Positions 1 through 7,731 of a DNA stretch of 64,000 bases are shown in pieces; positions within the stretch are counted from its first letter, which is position 1, and each line of letters begins with the position of its first letter. The DNA comes from Dyadobacter psychrophilus. Its GTDB lineage: Bacteria; Bacteroidota; Bacteroidia; Cytophagales; Spirosomataceae. Both the position numbers and the translations under genes were made by a program. Where the stretch lies: NCBI RefSeq assembly GCF_900167945.1, contig NZ_FUZA01000001.1:1178001-1242000 (forward strand), read 5' to 3'. The notes under the pieces are model-generated. The model was not told the origin of the DNA. It was given only the letters and a program-made list of their open reading frames with translations, and did no database searches.

Positions 1-92
1 GCGACGGTTAAAGTTAATATTTTATATTTTTAATGAAGCAGGCAACAAAGTTACGATTATCTCCTTCAACAACTAAATTGAATATCCCGAAT

Positions 93-863
93 ATGAGTGA
101 AGAAGCAAAACCAACAAATGCTGAGTTAATAGATGTTTCCCTCATGAACCCCGCGGTTCCCGAAGATGAAAAGCGGATCAAAGAGGCTTTTGAAGACAGA
201 AATTGGAATGAAATAAAGAGTGCGGATTCGTGGGTTGTATTTAAGGTTATGGCAGAGTTCGTCGAAGGTTTTGACAAGCTCGCCAAAATCGGACCCTGCG
301 TTTCCATTTTCGGATCGGCAAGGACGCTTTCGGACAACCCACATTATAAAACGGCCGAAGATATTGCTGCCAAGCTGGTAAGACACGGTTATGGTGTTAT
401 CACGGGCGGTGGGCCCGGGATTATGGAGGCCGGTAACAAAGGCGCACGGGAGCAGGGCGGAAAATCGGTTGGATTAAATATCAAACTCCCTTTTGAGCAA
501 CACAGCAACATTTACATCGATCCCGACAAGAACATTAACTTCGATTTCTTTTTTGTGAGGAAAGTAATGTTCGTAAAATATTCACAGGGATTTATTGTCA
601 TGCCGGGCGGTTTTGGAACATTGGATGAAATGTTTGAAGCGATGACTTTGATCCAAACCAAAAAAATCGGCCGCTTCCCTATCGTCCTGGTCGGGACCAG
701 TTACTGGACCGGGCTGCTGGATTGGATTAAAGGAACCATGCTCACTGAAGGGAATATCAATCCCGAAGACCTCAAACTGATCAGCGTCGTGGACACACCC
801 GATGAAGCCGTGAAAGTGATTGACAATTTCTACAACAAATACATGTTGAAACCCAACTTTTAA
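93..863 (+). CDS. LOG-family (TIGR00730) Rossmann-fold protein
   Basis: This 256-aa cytoplasmic protein carries the two LOG/lysine-decarboxylase-like family motifs: a glycine-rich nucleotide-binding segment GGGPGIMEAGNKGA and the signature PGGFGTLDEMFE. Family members release free cytokinin-type bases from nucleoside 5'-monophosphates or hydrolyse related nucleotides; the true bacterial substrate is often unknown. The start at 93 (MSEEAKP) is preferred over an in-frame ATG at 33, because the 20 extra residues are low in family-like sequence; the upstream start cannot be excluded. A hairpin with a T-run follows the stop. The downstream gene is convergent, so this gene is probably monocistronic. 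The family is confident, the substrate is not. Confidence 0.9.
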   Translation: MSEEAKPTNAELIDVSLMNPAVPEDEKRIKEAFEDRNWNEIKSADSWVVFKVMAEFVEGFDKLAKIGPCVSIFGSARTLSDNPHYKTAEDIAAKLVRHGYGVITGGGPGIMEAGNKGAREQGGKSVGLNIKLPFEQHSNIYIDPDKNINFDFFFVRKVMFVKYSQGFIVMPGGFGTLDEMFEAMTLIQTKKIGRFPIVLVGTSYWTGLLDWIKGTMLTEGNINPEDLKLISVVDTPDEAVKVIDNFYNKYMLKPNF

Positions 864-874
864 GCATTTAAATG

Positions 875-918
875 GAGCCATATTTCAATCAAAACGAAGA
901 TATGGCTCTATTTTTTTG
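875..918 (+). terminator. Intrinsic terminator after the LOG-family gene
   Basis: A 9-bp perfect stem, GAGCCATAT (875-883) and ATATGGCTC (900-908), is followed by a run of seven T residues on the plus strand. It begins 12 nt past the stop codon of the plus-strand gene and overlaps the last codons of the convergent gene. Confidence 0.75.
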
Positions 919-1862
919 ATCATATTATCATCCAAGACCCGCACTTTCCTGAGATCGTCAACTACACGAAATGGTCCATGCTGGTGGCGAAAATTGATAA
1001 TGGCCGTGGTAATCCTTTTGTTTTTGAAATAGGAATGTTTTCCCAATTCCTCGACAGTTATGCTGTTAATGTTGATCTTTTTCGCTGCACTATTTACCTT
1101 GCCGTATCTGTGCAATTCCGACAGTGCCAGCGAATCCAGCCCGAAAATTTCCGCGTACTGATCCGTAGTATGAAACCCTCCTAATGCATCCCTGAATTTC
1201 AGAATGCGCATGGAAAGCTTACTTCCTATCCCACGCAGTTTAACAAGCTCCGTTGTATCGGCTGTATTGATATCAAACGGTGTAATAGCCGGTTGTGCAG
1301 GCCTGTTGAAGGTGGAATGAGTTGTTTTCCGGGTTTCCTTTAATGTTTCTGTTTTAGCATTGATTTTTTCCGGATTAGTTGTAGAAGCAAAAACAATGTG
1401 TTTTTCCAGCTTGTGAAACAGCTCGGACGGAAAATCGTAAATATTCAGCAAATCTTCTTTCTTACGAAATTTGCCGCCCTTACTACGGAACTTCTCAATT
1501 CGGTTTGCGAGGAAGGTCGGGATGCCCAGGGTTTCAAGTTCTTCAACGGACGCTGAATTAGGATCAAAATCGAAAAGTCGGATGGATTTTGGCGGCTTTT
1601 TGGTATACTGTTTTTTCGGAAATGGCTTGAATTTTCTGTTCCTGGACTGGTTCGCCTTTTCAAGCTCAATCGCCAGGCTATCCAGCATTTTAAGATTAAC
1701 GGGTTGTTTATCAATGGGAAGAACCGGAAGCAAAAACCGGCGGAAGATGAAAGGAAACCACAGTAACAACAAACAAAGCACCATGAGGACCAACGCGCCT
1801 CTTGCTTCCTTTTTTGAAATACGAAAATACGATTGCAGCAGATCTCTGATTTTACGAAACAT
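885..1862 (-). CDS. Membrane-anchored helix-hairpin-helix (ComEA-like) protein
   Basis: The 325-aa protein has one hydrophobic segment at about residues 23-45 and then three ComEA-like helix-hairpin-helix units: about 98-155 (FDFDPNSASVEEL), 195-255 (FDINTADTTELVKLRGIG) and 263-322 (ININSITVEEL). HHH units bind DNA backbone non-specifically. In Bacteroidota, proteins with this layout are annotated as helix-hairpin-helix or ComEA-related proteins; a role in DNA uptake is possible but unproven, and no other competence gene is nearby. Between the anchor and the first HHH lies a basic, low-complexity linker rich in K and P. The gene reads in the same direction as the DUF4097 gene upstream but is separated from it by a strong terminator. 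Confidence 0.85.
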   Translation of the reverse strand: MFRKIRDLLQSYFRISKKEARGALVLMVLCLLLLWFPFIFRRFLLPVLPIDKQPVNLKMLDSLAIELEKANQSRNRKFKPFPKKQYTKKPPKSIRLFDFDPNSASVEELETLGIPTFLANRIEKFRSKGGKFRKKEDLLNIYDFPSELFHKLEKHIVFASTTNPEKINAKTETLKETRKTTHSTFNRPAQPAITPFDINTADTTELVKLRGIGSKLSMRILKFRDALGGFHTTDQYAEIFGLDSLALSELHRYGKVNSAAKKININSITVEELGKHSYFKNKRITTAIINFRHQHGPFRVVDDLRKVRVLDDNMIKKIEPYLRFD

Positions 1863-1919
1863 ATGTCAAAGCGATGAATTTTTATGCTTTGACGCTGGTT
1901 TCGGGATTTGGTCACAAAA

Positions 1920-1953
1920 AAGCTGCGAAGACGCTTCCGCATCTTCGCAGCTT
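1920..1953 (-). terminator. Intrinsic terminator after the DUF4097 gene
   Basis: A perfect 12-bp stem (AAGCTGCGAAGA at 1920-1931, complement at 1942-1953) with a 10-nt loop is followed, on the minus strand, by six T residues. It lies 17 nt downstream of the minus-strand gene ending at 1971 and isolates it from the HHH gene. Confidence 0.85.
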
Positions 1954-1970
1954 GTGTATGTTAATTTATA

Positions 1971-3014
1971 TTATTGATTTACATAAACGCTTCCGCTGCT
2001 GGCAGAAAGCGTAACCGGAATGCCGCCACCATTCATTTTGCCGCGTACACGGTCTTTTTCAGCTTCCCCGTCAAAGTTTTTAAGGGAGATATTAACCTTA
2101 TTCCCTTTCAAGTCCAGATCCACGCCTTTGTCCATCGGCATCGTAACGCGTACACTTCCTGCCGAACTAGAAAGATCTACATATTCGCCTAATTTGGCCA
2201 TTTCCACCTCAATGCTGCCAGCACTCGTGCTTGCCCGCAAACTGCCGGAAACATTTGCAAGCCTTACTGAACCACCGGATGTGCCTGTGTTCAGCGCGCC
2301 TTTGATATCATCCCCTTTCACACTTCCGCCGCTGGTGCGTGCTTCAATGTCGCCTTCGAGGCTGTTTAATGTAATGCTGCCTCCCGAAGTTTTAAGCTCA
2401 ATTTTACCTGTCAGTTCGGTCGCTTTAATGCTTCCACCGCTGGTATGCAGCTCAATGTCTTTCTTGCAATTGGTGACATCAATGCTGCCGCCAGACGTTC
2501 TTCCGCGGATTACACCGTCCAGATCGGACACTTTCAGGCTTCCGCCGCTGGTTGCAAAATTTTGTTCGCCCGTTAGTGAAGCAATGTGAATGCTGCCTCC
2601 GCTGGTTTTCAGGTTTGTTGCAATGTTCCTGGGTGCAGAGACTTTAAATCCGATGGAAATACTTTTTTTGTTGTCCCACTTTACATTGTTCTTCCGTTTT
2701 GCAGTTGCTACGACGCGGTTTCCTTCCGTGCCGATCAAAATATCGTAGTCTTCGAGGCGGTCTTCGATGTCTTCCTTACTCAGGTTATCCTTCCCGTTCC
2801 AATTGTTAGGTTTGACATACATTTCAACCTGAAATCCGCTGTTCTGTCCACCATTTACGGTAATGGACCCGCCGGAAGTTTCAACAGCAAGCTCTTTCAG
2901 ATTGGCGCTGTTGAAGTTTTTGGTGACATAAGGCTTATCGCTATCACTCTGGGCCATCACAGCACCAGCAGTGAATAAGGAAAGCATTAACACTAGTAAT
3001 TTTCTGTTTTTCAT
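1971..3014 (-). CDS. DUF4097-type repeat protein (putative adhesin / beta-solenoid)
   Basis: This 347-aa exported protein has an N-terminal signal peptide (MKNRKLLVLMLSLFTAGAVMAQ), then a chain of short beta-strand repeats, each starting with a TSGGS[IVL] turn at intervals of about 16-20 residues. At least eight TSGGS copies are present, followed by the variants TSAGS, SSAGS and SSGS towards the C-terminus. The pattern is that of DUF4097/DUF4098 proteins, thought to fold as a beta-solenoid. I place the start at 3014 because the signal peptide begins there; the in-frame ATG at 3101 would put 29 non-hydrophobic residues in front of it. It may be a periplasmic or surface protein. Its ligand is unknown. 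Confidence 0.85.
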   Translation of the reverse strand: MKNRKLLVLMLSLFTAGAVMAQSDSDKPYVTKNFNSANLKELAVETSGGSITVNGGQNSGFQVEMYVKPNNWNGKDNLSKEDIEDRLEDYDILIGTEGNRVVATAKRKNNVKWDNKKSISIGFKVSAPRNIATNLKTSGGSIHIASLTGEQNFATSGGSLKVSDLDGVIRGRTSGGSIDVTNCKKDIELHTSGGSIKATELTGKIELKTSGGSITLNSLEGDIEARTSGGSVKGDDIKGALNTGTSGGSVRLANVSGSLRASTSAGSIEVEMAKLGEYVDLSSSAGSVRVTMPMDKGVDLDLKGNKVNISLKNFDGEAEKDRVRGKMNGGGIPVTLSASSGSVYVNQ

Positions 3015-3118
3015 GTCTAAGTTGATTAGGTTTTCAGGAATGATGCCAAAAACGGCGGAGAGGTTGCACCAGCGGTACGATTTTTGGATTAATATATTCA
3101 TAATAAAAAGTTGAAACT

Positions 3119-3349
3119 ATGAAAACCTTTCACATTGAAGTGACGAATGAATCAGAAGAGGAACTGATTACTAAAATCCTTGAAAACCTCAAACAAAAAG
3201 GAATGATCGACTTCACCGAACAGCATCAGGATAGCCCAAACAGCAAAGCTGTGCCTGCTTCAGAGGAACAGGTTCAGGAGATCATCGACGAAGCCGAACT
3301 TGGCCCTTATTACTCCGAAAAAGAAGCAAAAAACATTCTGAATTTATAG
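3119..3349 (+). CDS. Small acidic protein, antitoxin-like, unknown function
   Basis: A 76-aa acidic protein begins MKTFHIEVTNESEE and ends with a helix-prone EKEAKNILNL tail. Small proteins of this style in Bacteroidota often precede a RelE/ParE toxin gene, but here the next gene (GH1, minus strand) is convergent and begins only 15 nt away, so no partner toxin is present. It may be a solitary antitoxin remnant or simply a small protein of unknown role. The call rests on composition, a clean ORF and divergent orientation from the DUF4097 gene, with which it shares a ~100-nt intergenic region. Confidence 0.5.
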   Translation: MKTFHIEVTNESEEELITKILENLKQKGMIDFTEQHQDSPNSKAVPASEEQVQEIIDEAELGPYYSEKEAKNILNL

Positions 3350-3364
3350 ATCGGTGGCGGCGTT

Positions 3365-4714
3365 TCAGGTTTTCAGGAAAGATGCAAACCATTTACCTGA
3401 ATCCTTGATAATGCGTTTCTGACTTTGGAAATCCAAATATACCAGTCCAAATCGGGCTGCATAACCTTCTGCCCATTCAAAATTGTCCATGAGCGTCCAG
3501 GCGAGATAACCTCTTACATTGATGCCGTCCTTTTTTGCTTTTAAAATTGCGGTCAGATATTCCTGATAAAATGATTTCCGTTCGGTATCATGAATTTCAT
3601 TGGCCTCAACATGGTCTTGAAATGCTGCACCGTTTTCTGAGACAATGATCTCCTTAATGCCTTTGTAAGCACTAAATTGTTTGAGGATATCATACATCCC
3701 GTCGCCGCTGATCTCCCAGCCCATGGCGGTTACCGGCACATTTCTGAGTTTAGCAGGCACTTCTTTCAGCCAAACCACGGGTGCAAAATAAGAATGCTTC
3801 ACCACGACGCTGAAATAATTTTGTATTCCTATAAAATCAAAATCAAAGCGAAGCCTTTCAGCATCTCCGGCGTGCATATATTTTTTAATGTTACCCAAAA
3901 ATCCAAAGGCGTCGATTGGATAACCCATCCCTAATGCAGGTTCGATGAACAGGCGGTTCATGAGCGCGTCAGCGCGTTTTGCCGCTCGTATGTCTTTCAG
4001 TTCGGCGCTCGCGGCGTGTACGTAGGAGCATGAAACAGCCGTTCCGACATAAGCATCAGCAACATTCTGCCGTATGGCAGCGCCACCAATGGCCTGGCAC
4101 ATAGCAAGATGATGAACAACCGGCAGGAAATTCCCGATGCTTTTCCTACCCGGCGCGTGCAAGCCCGTAGTATAACCAAGTCCTACAACAGCCATGGGTT
4201 CATTCAACACGATCCATTTTTTTACCCTGTCGCCAAATGCCTTTGCACAAATGGTTGCATAGGATTCAAACCATTCCATAATATTCCTGTTTTTCCAGCC
4301 GCCCAAATCTTCCAGGCCCTGCGGCAGATCCCAGTGATAAAGTGTAATCCATGGAACAATGTTAAGTGACAGGCATTTGTCAATCAGCCGGTTATAGAAT
4401 GCAATACCAGCTTCATTAATCTCTCCGAAACCTTGTGGCAGAATGCGTGACCAGGAAATTGAAAACCGGAATTCCTTGAAGCCGAGAGCGCGGACAAGCT
4501 CAATATCAGCTTCATAACGATGGTAAAAATCACAGGCAGTGTGCGCGTTATCGCCATTCTTAATTTTCCCTTTGATATTGGCAAACTTGTCCCAAACGCA
4601 TGGCCCTCTGCCATCCTCATCGACCGCGCCTTCTATCTGATAAGCAGCTGTGGCCACTCCCCAACTGAAATCATCGCCAAAATCCTGCTTATTGAAATGA
4701 ATGTCCCCCGTCAC
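3365..4714 (-). CDS. GH1 family beta-glucosidase
   Basis: The 449-aa enzyme is a complete glycoside hydrolase family 1 protein of typical length. The N-terminal signature FSWGVATAAYQIEGA is at about residues 16-30. The acid/base glutamate is E172 in the NEP motif and the nucleophile is E360 in VSENG. The substrate-contact segment ENG is followed near the C-terminus by WTLMDNFEWAEGY, where the family's aglycone/glycone-binding W and E residues sit. There is no signal peptide, so it probably acts in the cytoplasm on imported beta-linked disaccharides or aryl glucosides. No sugar transporter or SusCD pair is adjacent. The ECF sigma gene upstream reads the same way but a terminator lies between them. 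Confidence 0.95.
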   Translation of the reverse strand: MTGDIHFNKQDFGDDFSWGVATAAYQIEGAVDEDGRGPCVWDKFANIKGKIKNGDNAHTACDFYHRYEADIELVRALGFKEFRFSISWSRILPQGFGEINEAGIAFYNRLIDKCLSLNIVPWITLYHWDLPQGLEDLGGWKNRNIMEWFESYATICAKAFGDRVKKWIVLNEPMAVVGLGYTTGLHAPGRKSIGNFLPVVHHLAMCQAIGGAAIRQNVADAYVGTAVSCSYVHAASAELKDIRAAKRADALMNRLFIEPALGMGYPIDAFGFLGNIKKYMHAGDAERLRFDFDFIGIQNYFSVVVKHSYFAPVVWLKEVPAKLRNVPVTAMGWEISGDGMYDILKQFSAYKGIKEIIVSENGAAFQDHVEANEIHDTERKSFYQEYLTAILKAKKDGINVRGYLAWTLMDNFEWAEGYAARFGLVYLDFQSQKRIIKDSGKWFASFLKT

Positions 4715-4759
4715 TGATAAAGCATAATGAGTCGGAAAGTTAGCAACATATTATAAAAG

Positions 4760-4798
4760 AAAAGCCCTCTATCCGATAATTACGAATGGAGGGCTTTT
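4760..4798 (-). terminator. Terminator between ECF sigma gene and GH1 gene
   Basis: A 10-bp stem (AAAAGCCCTC at 4760-4769, complement at 4789-4798) is flanked by T/A runs on both sides, with a 19-nt loop. On the minus strand it lies about 50 nt after the sigma-factor stop and is followed by TTTTCTTTTA. Confidence 0.75.
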
Positions 4799-4849
4799 TA
4801 AGACTTTTTATAATATTACCTTACTATGAAGATGCTGTGAGCTTGAATG

Positions 4850-5419
4850 TCATGCAAAAATAGCTTCCGGAGCATCCACGGCAAATACATACCGCAATTC
4901 TTGCAATGCCTTGCGGATTCTGGATTTAACAGTTCCCAGGGGTAAGCTGAGCCGTTCCGCAACTTCTTCGTGCGTATATCCTTGAAAGTAAACCATTTCG
5001 ATCAGCAATTTCCGTTCAGGAAGCAAGCGCTCCACGATCGATCTCAGATCCATGGTCGCAGGAAGCGGGTTAAATATGGCAATCGAGGAAAGATCTCCGT
5101 CCCTAACCGATTCCAGCTTAATAACTTTCTCTTTTTTGACCTCCACACGCAATTTGTCAATGGCGGTGTTACGGGCAATGTTTAAAATCCAGGTGAATAG
5201 TGTCCCCTTTTCAGGGTTATAACTGCCAATATTTTTCCAAATTTTCAGAAATGTATCCTGCATTGCATCACAGGCGCGCTCCTCATCTTTTACGATCTTG
5301 ACAATGATCCCATACAATGCCGAGGAATAGTGATCATACAGATATTCAAAGGCACTACGATCGTTAGATTTCAGGAGGGAGGTCAGCTCTTGTTCTGTGT
5401 AGGTATACCTGGCAGTCAT
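4850..5419 (-). CDS. ECF-type RNA polymerase sigma factor
   Basis: This 189-aa sigma-70 family protein has region 2 at about residues 25-93 (MQDTFLKIWKNIGSYNPEKG, with WILNIARNTAIDKLR as the -10 recognition helix area) and region 4 at about 125-178 (HEEVAERLSLPLGTVKSRIRKAL, the -35 helix-turn-helix). Region 3 is missing, as expected for the ECF group. No anti-sigma gene is adjacent, which is less usual. The divergent neighbour is the DUF885 operon, with 147 bp between them containing short inverted repeats. Its regulon cannot be deduced from the window. Confidence 0.95.
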   Translation of the reverse strand: MTARYTYTEQELTSLLKSNDRSAFEYLYDHYSSALYGIIVKIVKDEERACDAMQDTFLKIWKNIGSYNPEKGTLFTWILNIARNTAIDKLRVEVKKEKVIKLESVRDGDLSSIAIFNPLPATMDLRSIVERLLPERKLLIEMVYFQGYTHEEVAERLSLPLGTVKSRIRKALQELRYVFAVDAPEAIFA

Positions 5420-5513
5420 ATATTTTTTATTATCTGGGTTCTTTATTCCGGGATCGATATCCGGACTCTCTGATATTTATTAATACTGTTCCAGTTCTGT
5501 TTACGATCAATCT

Positions 5514-5526
5514 GTGTAATTTACAC
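5514..5526. promoter_or_regulatory. 13-bp palindrome in divergent promoter region
   Basis: GTGTAA-T-TTACAC is a perfect 6-1-6 palindrome between the divergent ECF sigma gene and DUF885 operon. It is nested inside a wider inverted repeat, CCAGTTC (5491-5497) and GAACTGG (5536-5542). This may be an operator; no factor is identified. Confidence 0.35.
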
Positions 5527-5566
5527 CCAATGTGGGAACTGGTGTTTTACCTTAATACTCATTCCA

Positions 5567-6889
5567 ATGACCTTTAAAAGCATCTTTGCATGCATCCTTG
5601 TGTGTATAATTATCGCCTGTTCGTCCAAAAAACAGTCTTCTGGCGATCAGGAAAAGCTCAAACAAATTGGCCGGAAATATGTGGCGCTGGGACTGACCAT
5701 CGGACAATATGATCCCGACTTTGTGGATGCCTATTATGGCCCGGATTCACTTCGTCCAGCGGCTGTCAAGGACACTTCCAATTTCCCGAAAGACAGCCTG
5801 ATCGTCCAGGTTTCCAGACTAAAAGAGCAAATTGCCGAACTGGCCGCTGCCACAGCCAATGACACCATCCGCTCCCGCGCAGGCTGGCTAGGGTCACAGC
5901 TAACCGCCTTTGAGCGGAGGATCAGGATTTTTTCGGGTGAGAGCGCCTCATTTGACACGGAATCAAAAGAACTGTTCGATGCGGTGGCACCTATTTATAA
6001 TGAAAAACATTTCCAGGACCTGATCGCAAAATTGGATGGCATTCTGCCGGGTAAGGGCCCTCTCCCCGACCGTTTCCAGAAAATGGCTTCCCGGTTCTTG
6101 CTTCCAAAGGACAAGATCGACACCGTATTTCAGGTTGCGATCGCAGAAGCCAGAAAGCGCACGCTGCAACATTATACATTGCCTCCTGGCGAAAATTTTA
6201 AGCTGGAATATGTGACGGATAAACCCTGGTCGGGATACAATTGGTATAAAGGAAATTACCAAAGCCTGATCCAAATCAACATTAGTCAGCCTATTTTTAT
6301 CCAAAGGGCAATTGACCTCGCGTGCCATGAGGGTTATCCCGGACATCACGTTTTTAATGCGCTTTTGGAAAAAAACATTTATCACGACAAAGGATCGCAG
6401 GAAATTTCGCTTTATCCGCTTTTTAGTCCGCAGTCACTGATTGCCGAAGGAAGCGCCAACTATGGCATCTCCATCGCATTTCCTGGCGACTCACAGGAGC
6501 AATATTGCAAGCAAGTTCTTATGCCGCTCGCGGGTATAGATACAACCGGAGCGCATCTTTATTTCGAATCGCTCAAAATCAGCTCGGCGCTCAATTATGC
6601 CCGGAATGAAGTGGCAAGAGGCCTTGTTAACAAATCCATGGCTGACAAAGAAGCATTGCGCTGGCTTACAGACTATTGCCTGCTGACCGAAAAAGGTGCA
6701 ACGGATTATCTCAGATTTATCAAAAAGTACAGAAGTTATGTGATCAACTATAATTACGGGCAGGACCTGGTCAAGAACTACATTGAAAAGTCGTCGGGCC
6801 AGGACTCCGATAAGCGCTGGAAAGCATTTGAAAAACTATTAAGCAACCCGATGAAAGCCAGCGATTTGCTGGCTGATGACAAAAAATAA
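5567..6889 (+). CDS. DUF885-family lipoprotein, putative metallopeptidase
   Basis: This 440-aa protein starts with a lipoprotein signal (hydrophobic stretch ending IIAC, Cys18). The diagnostic segment of DUF885 proteins, ACHEGYPGHHVF, lies at about residues 252-263, and a downstream E in EGSANYG (about residue 294) could complete a metal site. DUF885 proteins are distantly related to zinc carboxypeptidases of the HExxH type, but activity has rarely been shown, so enzymatic function is an inference. The stop codon TAA overlaps the ATG of the next gene by one base (TAATG), indicating translational coupling in a three-gene operon. Confidence 0.85.
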   Translation: MTFKSIFACILVCIIIACSSKKQSSGDQEKLKQIGRKYVALGLTIGQYDPDFVDAYYGPDSLRPAAVKDTSNFPKDSLIVQVSRLKEQIAELAAATANDTIRSRAGWLGSQLTAFERRIRIFSGESASFDTESKELFDAVAPIYNEKHFQDLIAKLDGILPGKGPLPDRFQKMASRFLLPKDKIDTVFQVAIAEARKRTLQHYTLPPGENFKLEYVTDKPWSGYNWYKGNYQSLIQINISQPIFIQRAIDLACHEGYPGHHVFNALLEKNIYHDKGSQEISLYPLFSPQSLIAEGSANYGISIAFPGDSQEQYCKQVLMPLAGIDTTGAHLYFESLKISSALNYARNEVARGLVNKSMADKEALRWLTDYCLLTEKGATDYLRFIKKYRSYVINYNYGQDLVKNYIEKSSGQDSDKRWKAFEKLLSNPMKASDLLADDKK

Positions 6890-7731
6890 TGCAAGTGAAA
6901 TTGAATTACCTGAACCTTACCTCTTTACTTCTTCTCGCTAACCTTATTACATTCAAAGCAGCATTTGCCCAGAATGACCATCCCAAAAAATACATTTGCC
7001 AGCAGACTGCAAGTCCGATCAAAATAGATGGCAAGCTAGACGAGCGCTCCTGGAAAAAAGCGCCCTGGACTTCGCGGTTTGTTGACATCGAAGGAAATAA
7101 AAAACCGCTTCCTTACCAGCAGACACAAGCCAAAATGTTGTGGGACAACGAGTATCTATACATTGCGGCGGTGATCGAGGAAACGCACATCTGGGCTTAC
7201 CAGGAGAAAAAGGACCAGATCGTTTACCTTGAAAACGACTTTGAAGTGTTTATTGATCCGGATAGCGACGGAGAGAATTATTATGAGCTTGAAGTAAATG
7301 CTATCAACAACACATTTGACCTTTTCCTGCCCAAAACTTACAAAAAAGGAGGTCGGGCGCAGTTGAAATGGGACATTAAGGATCTCAAATCGGCTGTAAG
7401 CATCGAGGGAACGCTCAATAATGCCAAAGACACAGACAAGCGCTGGACTTTGGAAATAGCCATTCCATTTGCATCACTCACCAATGAAAATGTGCCTGCG
7501 ATCATCCCTGTAAACGGTTCACAATGGCGGATCAACTTTTCCCGTGTAAACTGGCAACACGAAGTATCTGCGGATGGGAAATATGCACGAAAAAGAAATC
7601 CTGAAACAGGTAAAGTCCTGCCCGAATACAATTGGGTGTGGTCGCCGCAAGGCATCATTAACATGCATTTCCCGGAATTCTGGGGTCATCTTCAATTTGT
7701 TGGTTCAAAAGATAAGAAGAATACTAAATGA
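6889..7731 (+). CDS. CBM9-like (carbohydrate-binding family 9) exported protein
   Basis: The 280-aa protein has a signal peptide ending AAFAQ and then the CBM9-like opening motif IDGKLDERSWKKAPW at about residues 46-60. Further family landmarks are WDNEYLYIAA and ENDFEVFIDPDSDGENYYE, the latter similar to the acidic metal/ligand loop of these domains. Family members are periplasmic or surface carbohydrate-binding modules. Here it stands alone without a catalytic domain. It is the middle gene of the operon: it overlaps the DUF885 stop by one base and its own stop overlaps the ATG of the serine hydrolase (ATGA). Confidence 0.85.
   Translation: MQVKLNYLNLTSLLLLANLITFKAAFAQNDHPKKYICQQTASPIKIDGKLDERSWKKAPWTSRFVDIEGNKKPLPYQQTQAKMLWDNEYLYIAAVIEETHIWAYQEKKDQIVYLENDFEVFIDPDSDGENYYELEVNAINNTFDLFLPKTYKKGGRAQLKWDIKDLKSAVSIEGTLNNAKDTDKRWTLEIAIPFASLTNENVPAIIPVNGSQWRINFSRVNWQHEVSADGKYARKRNPETGKVLPEYNWVWSPQGIINMHFPEFWGHLQFVGSKDKKNTK

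Noticed and set aside
5436-5470. CCGG-ATCGAT-CCGG near-palindrome before the ECF sigma gene at 5419
   Set aside because: The inner and outer symmetry centres do not coincide, so it is not a convincing operator.
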